Assembly: GCF_004851605.1 (NCBI RefSeq) | Contig: NZ_CP031093.1 | Span: 3,224,692 to 3,288,691 of the forward strand | DNA length: 64,000 nt | Direction of reading: 5' to 3' | DNA from: Hydrocarboniclastica marina | GTDB taxonomy: Bacteria > Pseudomonadota > Gammaproteobacteria > Pseudomonadales > Oleiphilaceae | Shown here: one piece after another, positions 27,076 through 35,558 of the stretch | Numbering within the stretch: position 1 is the first letter of the stretch | Layout: every line of letters starts with the position of its first letter | Position numbers and translations under genes: made by a program | The notes under the pieces: generated by a model | What the model saw: only the letters and a program-made list of their open reading frames with translations | The model's database searches: none | Told to the model about the DNA's origin: nothing

Positions 27076-29874
27076 CTATAGAGCCCAGCGTCTGCGCAGC
27101 GCTTTTTCCAGCTCAACTGTCACAAAGAGCATAGCGCCGGCCCCGACAATCCAGCCCCAGGCAGCGACGTCCAGTGAGCGTGTTTCGAACAGTAGCTGGA
27201 AGGGTGGCGCATAGGTAAAGAGCGCCTGGAGCACGAGCAGGCACAACGTTGCGTACCAGGCGTACCGGTTTGACACCAGCGATCTCCAGCTAAGTGCCGG
27301 AAGCACCAGAACACGGGTATTGAACAGGTAGAAAATCTCGCAGGTCACCAGAGCATTTACCGCCACCGTGCGTGAAAGCTCGAGTTCGTACCCGGTCCGG
27401 CTATACCAGAGGAAAAGCCCGAACGTCGCCATCACCATGAGCACCGACACGAACAGCACCCGCCATATCAGGAAACCGGTGAGGAGCGGTTCCTGCGGCC
27501 GCCGCGGAGGGCGCGCCATGACGTCGCTCTCGGCCGGCTCGAAGGCCAGGGTCAAAGCCAATGTAACGGCTGTCACCATGTTGACCCACAAGATTTGGAC
27601 CGGTGTGATCGGCATCATCATTCCGAGCGCGACGGCGGCCAGTATCGCGAGCGCTTCGCCGCCGCTGGTGGGCAAGATAAAGAGGATCGCCTTTTTCAGG
27701 TTGTCGTAGACGATACGACCTTCCTCCACCGCATGCACGATGGAGGCAAAGTTATCGTCCGCAAGGACCATGCGTGCAGCCTGCTTGGCCGCATCCGTTC
27801 CTTTTTGCCCCATAGCTACGCCGACGTCAGCTCGTTTGAGCGCGGGGGCATCATTGACGCCGTCGCCGGTCATGGCCACCACCTGCTGCTGCGACTGCAG
27901 ACTCTTGACCAGCCGCAGCTTGTGCTCCGGACTGGTACGCGCGAAGACGTCACGCTGGTTAACCACGTCTTTAAGCGCAGCATCGTCCAATTCCTCCAGC
28001 ATTGCGCCGGTTACGGCGTCGCGGCCGTCGCCGATATTCATGCTCTGTCCGATGGCAAGCGCTGTGGCGGCATGATCGCCGGTAATCATCTTGACCCGGA
28101 TGCCCGCGGCCTGGGCTGAAGCAACGGCTTTGGTGGCTTCGGGGCGGGGCGGGTCGACCATACCCGTGAGCCCGATCAGGGTCAGTCCAGAGGTAACATC
28201 GTCGAAATCCAGTTGCGACTTGTCCGCCGGAACATCCAGGTAAGCGAGGGCCAGCACACGTTTGCCGGCGGCCGCCAGGGCGTGGGCCTGCTGGTCCCAA
28301 TGCTCCCGGTTCAGGGGCTCGGTGCCTGAAGAGACCAACTGGTCGGTGCACATGGCCAGGATCCGCTCGGGGGCTCCCTTGATGTAGACCATCCGCCGAC
28401 CTTGATGGTCATGGTGGAGTGTGGCCATAAAGCGATGTTCTGACTCAAAAGGAATAGCGTCCAGCCGAGGATTGGCCTGCTGATCCAGCGGTGATGACAG
28501 GCCGCACTTGTAGGCAAAGGCCAGCAGTGCGCCCTCGGTCGGGTCTCCGGTCAGCTGCCAACGGCCTTCTGCATGGGAACCTTTTTCACGAGACTCTTGT
28601 TCATGAGCGCGTTCTTCACCAGCCCCTTTATCACGAGCCTCTTTATCACGAGCCTCTTTATCCCGAGCCCCTTTATCCCGAGATAAGGCAGCGTCGTTAC
28701 AGAGCAACGCGGCGTGGGCCAGTTGAACTATTGCCGGGTGGTCGGCGGGAAGGATGCTCTCGCTGACATTGCCGACTGGGCGCAGGTCGCCTTCGGGGCC
28801 ATAGCCCACGCCGCTGACCTCGAAATGGCCGCCATGGGTCACCACATCGGTCACCGTCATTTCGTTGCGCGTGAGCGTGCCGGTTTTGTCGGTACAGATC
28901 ACCGTAACAGCGCCGAGGGTTTCAACCGCCGGCAGTTGCCTGATAATGGCGTTGCGCCGGGCCATACGCTGGACGCCGATGGCCAGCGTGATCGTAAGAA
29001 TGGCAGGCAGCCCTTCGGGGATAGCGGCCACGGCCAGGCCAACAGCAATGAGGACAACTTCTGCGAGTTCGTATCCGCGCCACAGCCAGCCGAACAGGAA
29101 CGTGAGCACGGTGACAGCCAGGGTTACCAGCGCAAGCAATCGGCCGAACTGGTTAACCTGACGCAGCAGAGGAGTAGCAAGGGTCTCGACGTCGCCCAGC
29201 AGTTCGCTGATACGGCCAACCTCGGTTGCCTGGCCTGTAGCGACCACAAGGCCGGTGGCAGTTCCGGATGTCACCAGCGTGCCCGAATAGACCATACAGA
29301 ACCGTTCAGCCAGAACAGCATCTTCGGCCACCGGCTCAAGCCGCTTGGCTGCGGGCTCGGACTCACCCGTGAGTAGCGCTTCATCCACCCGCAGCTCGCG
29401 GCTCTGGATCAGACGAAGGTCTGCCGGCACCCGATCCCCGGACTGCAGCAGGACAATGTCGCCCGGTACCAGGGCTTCGGCAGGTACGGTCTGAATGGTG
29501 CGATCGCGGCGCACCACAGCAGCTGGCGCCAGCAACTGGCGGATGGCGCCCAACGCTTTTTCGGCCTTGCCTTCCTGAATAACGCCGATGATCGCATTGA
29601 TCAAGACAACACCCAGAATAACGAACGTATCCACCCAGTGCCCGAGCAGCGCCGTAATCCCGGCCGCCCCCAACAGGACATAGATCAGCGCATTCTGGAA
29701 ATGGGCGAAAAACCGGCTCGCAAAACCACGCGTTTTCGTTTGAACAAGCTCATTCGGGCCATATTTTTGCAGCCGTGCTTCGGCGTCGGCTTGCGGCAAC
29801 CCGTGGCTGGAGGCGCCCAGCTCATTTTCAGCTGTCTGCGGGTCCAGACTGTGCCAGAGCAGGTTTTTAGCCAT
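27076..29874 (-). CDS. P2-type cation-transporting ATPase with an expandable N-domain insert
   Basis: 932 residues. Full P-type set: TGES (169-172, dephosphorylation), phosphorylation site DKTGTLT (D329), hinge MTGDGVNDAPALKRADVG, and the M4 ion motif PEGLP (286-290) that points to a Ca2+/Mn2+ or Na+ P2-type pump; the C-terminal cation ATPase helices follow. An insert at residues 399-433, between LLCNDAALS and WQLTGDPTEGALL of the nucleotide-binding domain, is made of five-residue repeats of the RDKEA type. GAAGGA precedes ATG 29874. The ion is not certain from sequence. It likely belongs with phosphoketolase and glgP as a stress-linked group. Confidence 0.9.
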   Translation of the reverse strand: MAKNLLWHSLDPQTAENELGASSHGLPQADAEARLQKYGPNELVQTKTRGFASRFFAHFQNALIYVLLGAAGITALLGHWVDTFVILGVVLINAIIGVIQEGKAEKALGAIRQLLAPAAVVRRDRTIQTVPAEALVPGDIVLLQSGDRVPADLRLIQSRELRVDEALLTGESEPAAKRLEPVAEDAVLAERFCMVYSGTLVTSGTATGLVVATGQATEVGRISELLGDVETLATPLLRQVNQFGRLLALVTLAVTVLTFLFGWLWRGYELAEVVLIAVGLAVAAIPEGLPAILTITLAIGVQRMARRNAIIRQLPAVETLGAVTVICTDKTGTLTRNEMTVTDVVTHGGHFEVSGVGYGPEGDLRPVGNVSESILPADHPAIVQLAHAALLCNDAALSRDKGARDKEARDKEARDKGAGEERAHEQESREKGSHAEGRWQLTGDPTEGALLAFAYKCGLSSPLDQQANPRLDAIPFESEHRFMATLHHDHQGRRMVYIKGAPERILAMCTDQLVSSGTEPLNREHWDQQAHALAAAGKRVLALAYLDVPADKSQLDFDDVTSGLTLIGLTGMVDPPRPEATKAVASAQAAGIRVKMITGDHAATALAIGQSMNIGDGRDAVTGAMLEELDDAALKDVVNQRDVFARTSPEHKLRLVKSLQSQQQVVAMTGDGVNDAPALKRADVGVAMGQKGTDAAKQAARMVLADDNFASIVHAVEEGRIVYDNLKKAILFILPTSGGEALAILAAVALGMMMPITPVQILWVNMVTAVTLALTLAFEPAESDVMARPPRRPQEPLLTGFLIWRVLFVSVLMVMATFGLFLWYSRTGYELELSRTVAVNALVTCEIFYLFNTRVLVLPALSWRSLVSNRYAWYATLCLLVLQALFTYAPPFQLLFETRSLDVAAWGWIVGAGAMLFVTVELEKALRRRWAL
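28576..28680. repeat. Seven 15-bp repeats inside the P-type ATPase gene
   Basis: Units of 15 bp starting on the minus strand with CGGGATAAAGGGGCT. Four units are nearly identical and three are diverged. Each codes five residues (RDKGA, RDKEA, RDKEA, RDKGA, GEERA, HEQES, REKGS), a charged helical insert. Unit gain or loss would keep frame. Confidence 0.92.
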
Positions 29875-30268
29875 GGATCGTTCCTTCGCGTTGTAACCGA
29901 CTGTTGTGCTGGAGGTATTATTTCACGCCCAGCTGTGCCTCCATTGTCTGAAGTCAAGTTCGCGACTGGTCGCGCGCGTTTCGACGTCCTGACGGTATGT
30001 TAGGTAGCCCTTCTCTTGGAACATTGCAGCCAGCCCCCGAGCGCACCCCGGCTGTGCATCAGCGTCTGCCGTGCTGTTTTTGAGTGCACATCGCTGCGCC
30101 CCAGGTGTATATCGGCCGTTCCGCCGGAGCGCTGCTCAACCGTGCTGATGTTTCTGCCAAAACAGTGCAGAAGGTCTTTATCCGCGTGCTTTCCAGCAGT
30201 GCAGCAGGCATCGATAACGCTACCGTTTAGCGCATGGGCAGCCCTTTTCACGCGCTGGTGCACAACGC
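29875..30268. other. Intergenic region upstream of the nitrate transporter
   Basis: Between the divergent ATPase and transporter genes. Frames are open on the plus strand, extending the transporter ORF upstream to 30016, but the translation is Cys/Arg/Ser-rich, non-family sequence. A TGGTGCA half site (30256-30262) abuts the sigma-54 promoter. No clear paired NtrC site was found. Confidence 0.45.
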
Positions 30269-30284
30269 TGGCACAATGGTTGCT
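30269..30284 (+). promoter_or_regulatory. Sigma-54 promoter of the nitrate transporter
   Basis: TGGCAC, five bases, TTGCT is a perfect match to the sigma-54 consensus TGGCACN5TTGCW, with GG and GC ten bases apart. The expected start site near 30296 gives a leader of about 26 bases, and the transporter begins at 30322. This predicts NtrC-type nitrogen control. Confidence 0.85.
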
Positions 30285-30321
30285 GCCGCGTCTCCTCTCC
30301 CTCCGGACAGGAAGCCACCGC

Positions 30322-31791
30322 ATGGCAGCACGCAATTTTTCGCTATTTTCATTTCAGGGACGCTACCGCATTCTGCACCTGAGCTGGGTCGCGTTCTTTC
30401 TCAGCTTCGTGGTCTGGTTCAATCACGCGCCGCTCATGGCAGCGATAAGGGATACCTTCGGATTGACCACATCCGAGGTTAATACGCTTCTGCTGCTGAA
30501 TGTCGCGCTCACCATCCCTGCGAGAATCGTCATTGGCATGCTGGTGGATACGTTCGGTCCCCGCAAAGTCTACTCTCTGCTGCTGGTGGTGTCCGGCCTG
30601 CTTTGCATAGCGTTCGCGCTGGCCCAGACTTTTAATCAGCTGGCGGTTACCCGCTTTCTGCTCGGATTTGTCGGCGCCGGCTTTGTGGTGGGCATTCGAT
30701 TGATCAGCGAGTGGTTCCCGGCCCGCGACCTGGGCCTCGCCGAGGGCATCTACGGCGGTTGGGGCAACTTTGGCGCGGCCTTTGCGGCCATTGCCCTGCC
30801 CGGCCTGGCGCTCTGGTACGGTGGCGACGATGGCTGGCGCTATGCCGTCGGTACTACCGGCGTCGTGGCCATCCTCTACGCTTTCGTTTTCTACTGGGGC
30901 GTGACCGATACGCCGAAGGGCTCGACTTACTTCAAGCCCAAGAAGGGCGGGGCGATGGAAGTCACCAGCCGCGGCGACTTCGTGCTCTACACGCTGATGA
31001 CTGTACCGCTGTTCCTGGCCCTCGGGCTTATCGTCTGGAAGCTCGGGCCGGGCAAGCTGGAAATGCTGGGCACCCTGACGGTGGTGTTGCTGTACGGGGT
31101 GATTACTGCGCTGTTTCTGTTTCAGTTCGCCCGCATCGTCCAGGTCAATGGCCACGTATTCAAACGCGATGTGCCCGAATTCGACCGCTACAAATTCAAA
31201 CAGGTGGCCATGCTCAATATGGTCTATATGACCAGCTTCGGCTCGGAGCTGGCGGTGGTGTCGATGCTGCCGCTGTTCTTCCTCGACACTTTCGGTCTGA
31301 CCCAGCTTCAGGCCGGCATGCTAGGGGGCAGTTTTACCATCATGAACCTGGTCGCCCGCCCCGGCGGCGGACTGCTGGCCGACAGTATCGGCCGCAAGCG
31401 TGCGACCGTCATCGTGCTGGCGGGCATCGCCGTGGGTTACCTGCTGATGAGCCAGCTTGACGCAACCTGGCCCCTGGGCCTGGCGGTACTGCTGGTCGTG
31501 GCCTGCTCCATTTTTGTCCAGGCGGGCTGTGGCACCGTCTATGCCGCGGTGCCCTTGATCAAGCGGCGGCTGACCGGCCAGGTCGCGGGCATGGCGGGCG
31601 CCTATGGCAATGTTGGCGGGGTGATCTTCCTGACTGTGCTCTCGTTCGTTTCGCCGGCGATTTTCTTCCTCGTTCTCGGCGGCTTCGCCGTGGCCGTGCT
31701 CGCGATCGTGTCACTTTTCATGGATGAGCCGGAGCCCCAGAGTACCGAAGTGCTCCCCGACGGCACCGTACGCGTTATCGAGGTTCAATGA
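30322..31791 (+). CDS. narK: Nitrate/nitrite MFS transporter (NarK/NNP family)
   Basis: 489 residues, 12 membrane helices. The NNP signatures are present: HLSWVAFFLSFVVWFNHAPL at the N-terminus, GIRLISEWFPARDLGLAEGIYGGWGNFGAA (an FG-rich nitrate signature), and the second GQVAGMAGAYGNVGGV near the end. It imports nitrate for assimilation or exchanges it for nitrite. ATG 30322 is used because the conserved first helix follows; AGGAAG is upstream. Its stop overlaps the next start (ATGA), so the phosphatase-kinase is translationally coupled. The sigma-54 promoter favours the assimilatory role. Nitrate and nitrite reductase genes are not in the window. Confidence 0.9.
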   Translation: MAARNFSLFSFQGRYRILHLSWVAFFLSFVVWFNHAPLMAAIRDTFGLTTSEVNTLLLLNVALTIPARIVIGMLVDTFGPRKVYSLLLVVSGLLCIAFALAQTFNQLAVTRFLLGFVGAGFVVGIRLISEWFPARDLGLAEGIYGGWGNFGAAFAAIALPGLALWYGGDDGWRYAVGTTGVVAILYAFVFYWGVTDTPKGSTYFKPKKGGAMEVTSRGDFVLYTLMTVPLFLALGLIVWKLGPGKLEMLGTLTVVLLYGVITALFLFQFARIVQVNGHVFKRDVPEFDRYKFKQVAMLNMVYMTSFGSELAVVSMLPLFFLDTFGLTQLQAGMLGGSFTIMNLVARPGGGLLADSIGRKRATVIVLAGIAVGYLLMSQLDATWPLGLAVLLVVACSIFVQAGCGTVYAAVPLIKRRLTGQVAGMAGAYGNVGGVIFLTVLSFVSPAIFFLVLGGFAVAVLAIVSLFMDEPEPQSTEVLPDGTVRVIEVQ

Positions 31792-33500
31792 GCCCCATTC
31801 TGAGTGTAAAGGCCGGGCAGGCCAGCCAGGCCGGCCGCAAGGCGGAGAACCAGGACAGTATCGGTATCCGCCTGCCCTCCGGTACGGCGCTCAGCTTCAA
31901 GGGCGTCGCGGCGGTCATTTCGGACGGTGTCAGTGCCTGCTCTGGCGCGCGGGAAGCGGCCCAGGCCTGCGTTACCGGTATGCTCAGTGACTATTACAGT
32001 ACGCCGGATTCCTGGAGTGTGGAGACTTCCGCCAGTCGGGTGGCGGGTGCCATCAACCGCTGGCTGCACGGAGAGGGCGCCCGCCGCCAGGAGCAGGGCC
32101 ACGGCATGCTCTGCACCCTCAGCACGCTGATTCTGAAAAGCACAACGGCGTACCTGTTCCATGTGGGCGATAGCCGGATCTACCTGTTACGCGGGGGGCA
32201 TCTTGAGGCCCTGACCCGGGACCACCATATCGGTCTGGGCTCCGATAACCCGGTACTGAATCGGGCCATGGGTGCCGACGTCAATATCGACATCGATTTC
32301 CGGCGGCTGCCGCTGCAGTTGGGTGATGTTTTCATCCTCACCACCGACGGCGTGCACGAGCACCTTGATGAGGCCACGATTATCCGTCTGGCCAGCATGC
32401 CCGACCTGGAGCAAGCCGCGGAAGCGTTCATCCGGACTGCCCTGGACAACGGCAGCCCCGACAATGTGAGCGCGCAGCTATTGCGGGTGGAAGGACTGCC
32501 GAGTGACGACATCAATGCCCACTACGAACGTCTGAGCGAGCTGCGGTTTCCGCCGCCGCTGTCGCCGGGTCAGTGCCTGGACGGCTACCGTGTCATCCGC
32601 GAGTTGCACGCCAGCAAGCGCACGCAGGTTTACCTCGCGGTCGAGGAAGCCAGCGGCACCTCCGTCGCGCTCAAGACCCCGTCGCCCAATTATCTCGACG
32701 ACCCCCGCTACATTGACCAGTTCCTGACCGAGGAGTGGGTGGCGCGGCGAATCGACAGCCCCCATGTGCTGCGCTTTCTCGACCCTCCGCAGGATCGCCG
32801 TTTTCTCTACGGCGTCACGGAGTACGTCACCGGGCCGACCCTGCGCAGTTGGATGCACGACCACCCGCGGCCACGACTTGAAGAGGTACGCAACATCGTT
32901 GCCCAGATCGCACGCGGGCTGCGGGCCTTTCACCGCCTGGAGATGGTCCACCAGGACCTCAAGCCCGAGAATGTGGTGATAGACGGTGACGGCACGGTCA
33001 AAATCATCGACATGGGCGCGGTGCGCGTTCTTGGCGTTGAACAGATCAGCAAGCCGTGGCAGGAAGAGGGCTTTTTGGGGACCGCCAGCTACGCGGGGCC
33101 TGAGTGTCTTGGCGGTCAGGCGGCCACGGCGGCGGCTGACCGCTATGCCCTGGGGGTGATCACATATGAAATGCTCACGGGCGAGCTGCCCTATAACTTA
33201 CCGCCCGCGGCCTCGTTGCGGCGCTGCCCGGATTATCGCAGCGCCCGGGCCGTTCGCAGCGACATCCCCGACTGGGTCGATAACTGCCTGAGAAAAGCCG
33301 TTGCGGTCTCGCCCCGGCAGCGCTATGAAGCACTTTCTGAATTTCTGCGGGATTTACAGACGCCTAACCCGGCCCTGTCCGATCAGATTTTCCAGCCACT
33401 GAGCGAGCGGCTTGATCCCGCGACCTGGCGGCTTATCGCGGGGCTTTCGCTTGTGGCGAACCTGGTGTTGATTCTCCTGCTCATGACCGTTCTGGAATGA
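31788..33500 (+). CDS. Fused PP2C phosphatase / Ser-Thr protein kinase, membrane-anchored
   Basis: 570 residues. The N-terminal PP2C domain (1-235) has ENQDSIG, VISDGVSACSGAREA, HVGDSRIYLL, LTTDGVHEHL and SPDNVSAQLL, keeping the metal-binding aspartates. The kinase domain (about 255-530) has VALK (the ATP lysine), a catalytic loop HQDLKPENVV (HQD for HRD), and DMG instead of DFG. Its glycine loop (LHASKRTQV) is poor. A C-terminal membrane helix (LIAGLSLVANLVLILLLMTV) anchors it. The same polypeptide could add and remove phosphate. Coupling to narK by a four-base overlap implies control of nitrate uptake or assimilation. Confidence 0.88.
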   Translation: MSPILSVKAGQASQAGRKAENQDSIGIRLPSGTALSFKGVAAVISDGVSACSGAREAAQACVTGMLSDYYSTPDSWSVETSASRVAGAINRWLHGEGARRQEQGHGMLCTLSTLILKSTTAYLFHVGDSRIYLLRGGHLEALTRDHHIGLGSDNPVLNRAMGADVNIDIDFRRLPLQLGDVFILTTDGVHEHLDEATIIRLASMPDLEQAAEAFIRTALDNGSPDNVSAQLLRVEGLPSDDINAHYERLSELRFPPPLSPGQCLDGYRVIRELHASKRTQVYLAVEEASGTSVALKTPSPNYLDDPRYIDQFLTEEWVARRIDSPHVLRFLDPPQDRRFLYGVTEYVTGPTLRSWMHDHPRPRLEEVRNIVAQIARGLRAFHRLEMVHQDLKPENVVIDGDGTVKIIDMGAVRVLGVEQISKPWQEEGFLGTASYAGPECLGGQAATAAADRYALGVITYEMLTGELPYNLPPAASLRRCPDYRSARAVRSDIPDWVDNCLRKAVAVSPRQRYEALSEFLRDLQTPNPALSDQIFQPLSERLDPATWRLIAGLSLVANLVLILLLMTVLE

Positions 33501-33510
33501 TCCCTGACGC

Positions 33511-34170
33511 TTAGAGGTACCGGCGCGGGTCCAGGGTCTGCAGGCGCTCCGGGTGAAAAACCATCAGGCCGGTAATGACCATGCCGTTAACCACAGCCTC
33601 GGGCAGGATAAAGAGCGGCATGTAACGCACATAGTCGTGAACCAGCTCGGCCCAGCTATAAGCGCCACCGGTCCACAACAGCAGAACGGTCAGCCCGCCC
33701 GCAATGGCTGTGGCCAATCCGGCGCCAAAGAAACCGCAGATGAAGATATAGGCGAAAAAATTGCGAAACCCGCGCTGACGCTCCCACAGCACGACGCCGT
33801 ATGTGACCAGCGCCGGGACCATCACAGTGATCAAACCATTCACCGCAAAAAGTTGCCAGGGTTCGCGCCCGGTGAGTACCGAAATCATCAGTGCGCTGAG
33901 CCCGGCAAACACAGCCGCACTCCAGCCCAGCATCAACGTTACTGCGGTGATCCCCAACAGATGGATCGACAATCCTGGCAACAGCCCCGCTCGCATCTGC
34001 CAGAGAAAACCCAGAATGACCGCAGCGCCGAACAGGGTATGTTGCACACCCTGATCATTTCGCAGCCGTGTCTTGTCGAGATAGAGCCAGGCCTGCCAAA
34101 ACCCGGTGCAGAAAAGGACAAACGTCAGCCAAAGCTGCCAGGCGCTAAACAGTCCCTCGGTTAGCCCCAT
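33511..34170 (-). CDS. CbiM-like energy-coupling factor permease
   Basis: About 219 residues with six or so membrane helices; the sequence resembles the CbiM/NikM family of cobalt/nickel ECF transporters (LSIHLLGITAVTLMLGW and the end PLFILPEAVVNGMVITGLM). ATG 34170 (MGLTEGLFSAWQLW) is used; the frame is open from 34290. It lacks the N-terminal Met-His-Ile metal hook typical of CbiM, and no CbiN, CbiQ or CbiO genes are nearby. The divergent neighbour is cobS, so a cobalt-supply role is suggested by context only. Confidence 0.65.
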   Translation of the reverse strand: MGLTEGLFSAWQLWLTFVLFCTGFWQAWLYLDKTRLRNDQGVQHTLFGAAVILGFLWQMRAGLLPGLSIHLLGITAVTLMLGWSAAVFAGLSALMISVLTGREPWQLFAVNGLITVMVPALVTYGVVLWERQRGFRNFFAYIFICGFFGAGLATAIAGGLTVLLLWTGGAYSWAELVHDYVRYMPLFILPEAVVNGMVITGLMVFHPERLQTLDPRRYL

Positions 34171-34332
34171 TGTGTTTTTGCTCCTGCTCGCGGGGAATGC
34201 CCGCCACCAAAAAGAAAATACGCCTCGGCCTACACCTGCCGCCAGGGGCAGATATTCATTACACTGGCCCCCCTGTTTGCCCATCCGCATCCGCTCTGGA
34301 TAACGGCCAGAACACCAGAATCAGGAACGCTC

Positions 34333-35148
34333 GTGACAACGTCCTACCCGCCCTCAGGATCCGCACCCGAACAAGAGCCCAAACAAGAGCCCCATGGCTG
34401 GCAGCGCGAATGGCAGGCGTTCTGGCTGGCTGTCGGTTTTCTAAGCCGGGTGCCAATGCTGGCGCAGATCCAGTATTCCCAGGCGCTGATGAACCAGAGC
34501 AGCGTCTACTTTCCGCTGGTTGGCCTCTTACTGGGCGCATTATATGCGGGACTTTATACGGTTCTCGGGCTGGCGCTCAACCCACCGGTTGCACTGCTGT
34601 TGGTGATGTCCTTTCATCTCTGGATTACCGGCGCGTTTCATGAGGACGGGTTGGCGGATAGCGTTGACGCCCTGGGCGGCGGTTACACCCTCGAGTCCCG
34701 CCTGCGCATTATGAAGGACAGCCGCATCGGCACTTACGGCACCGTCGCGTTGGTCATGGCCCTGGGATTGAAGTTCGCAGTGCTGCTGGATCTGGAGCGC
34801 ATCTGGCTGGGGCTGTTGTTTGCACCCTGCGCATCCCGGCTGACGCCCCTGGTGCTGATGAACGCCCTGCGTTACGTCACAGACCCGGAGCAGAGCAAGA
34901 GCAAGCCGGTTGCCCAGGGCTTTTCCGGCATGAGGCTGATGGCGGCGGCCGGGTTCGTTCTCCTGGCGAGCCTGATCCTGTCGCCATGGGCTTCGGGGCT
35001 GGTACTGATGTCGCTGGTTTCAGTGGTGCTTATTGCGGTGGTATGGGGCCGCTATCTGCGCAAGGTGATCGGCGGGTACACAGGCGACACCCTGGGCGCG
35101 AGTGTGGTTTTCTCTGAGTTGCTCCTGCTGGTCGGGCTCACGCTCTAG
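34333..35148 (+). CDS. cobS: Adenosylcobinamide-GDP ribazoletransferase
   Basis: 271 residues of the integral membrane enzyme that joins adenosylcobinamide-GDP with alpha-ribazole (phosphate) to make cobalamin. The hallmark FHEDGLADSVDALGGG is present, with KDSRIGTYG and GGYTGDTLGA near the end. GTG start at 34333 with AGGAA upstream. The first 28 residues are a polar extension (PEQEPKQEP). It is separated by 10 kb from the rest of the B12 cluster. This CobS is the enteric-nomenclature enzyme, not the chelatase ATPase of the same name. Confidence 0.93.
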   Translation: MTTSYPPSGSAPEQEPKQEPHGWQREWQAFWLAVGFLSRVPMLAQIQYSQALMNQSSVYFPLVGLLLGALYAGLYTVLGLALNPPVALLLVMSFHLWITGAFHEDGLADSVDALGGGYTLESRLRIMKDSRIGTYGTVALVMALGLKFAVLLDLERIWLGLLFAPCASRLTPLVLMNALRYVTDPEQSKSKPVAQGFSGMRLMAAAGFVLLASLILSPWASGLVLMSLVSVVLIAVVWGRYLRKVIGGYTGDTLGASVVFSELLLLVGLTL

Positions 35149-35295
35149 CGCTGCTATCAACTGATACATACTTTATCCATAGCTGCACCATTATCGAACG
35201 CCCGCACCGCCATAGTGCAGGCGCACACCCTTCTTTTGCCCCACTTTCGTCCAACTGCGGCGCTCAAACCCCTGACGTCAGGACAATCAGCCGAC

Positions 35296-35311
35296 TGGCA
35301 CGGAACTTGTT
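35296..35311 (+). promoter_or_regulatory. Candidate sigma-54 promoter of the guanidine operon
   Basis: TGGCAC, five bases, TTGTT: a good -24 element, but the -12 element has GT in place of GC. It would start transcription near 35322, some 55 bases before the riboswitch. An isolated NtrC-like half site TGCACC is at 35184. Weaker than the narK promoter. Confidence 0.5.
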
Positions 35312-35375
35312 TATACCCTGTTACGCAGCGAGAAGTCGGTTTCTGATAGCCACAATCAAAGCGCCACAATCTGAC

Positions 35376-35502
35376 AAATGGTCGACTAGGGTTCCGATCT
35401 GCAATGGTTGCAGATGACTGGTCCGAGAGTTGACGGCCTTTCCAGACGTCACGGCTCCAGGCATGACGCAAGGCTACACGGCGGGACAAAAGCCCGGGAG
35501 GA
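35376..35502 (+). ncRNA. Guanidine-I riboswitch (ykkC class)
   Basis: The conserved ykkC blocks appear in order: CTAGGGTTCCG (35386), CTGGTCCGAGAG (35418), ACACGGCGGGACAAAAGCCC (35476) and the closing GGGAGG. Between them lie a CTGCAA/TTGCAG stem and the second helix. It binds guanidinium and turns on downstream genes. It sits 57 bases upstream of the first gene of the operon and identifies the substrate of the operon as guanidine rather than urea. Confidence 0.93.
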
Positions 35503-35558
35503 TCGTTCAGTTACTGACGTCTCTCGTGTATTGGACCCCCGAGCCAGGAGAAATGGCC

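Noticed and set aside
30085-30120. NtrC enhancer site upstream of narK
   Set aside because: TGCACA and other half sites are not arranged as the TGCACC-N-GGTGCA dimer consensus.
30016-30321. N-terminal extension of narK
   Set aside because: The added 102 residues are Cys/Arg/Ser-rich, cover the sigma-54 promoter and have no family match.
34171-34332. Cobalamin riboswitch between the CbiM-like gene and cobS
   Set aside because: No B12 box or GCCACTG/GGGAAG core on either strand; the only clear B12 riboswitch is before btuB.
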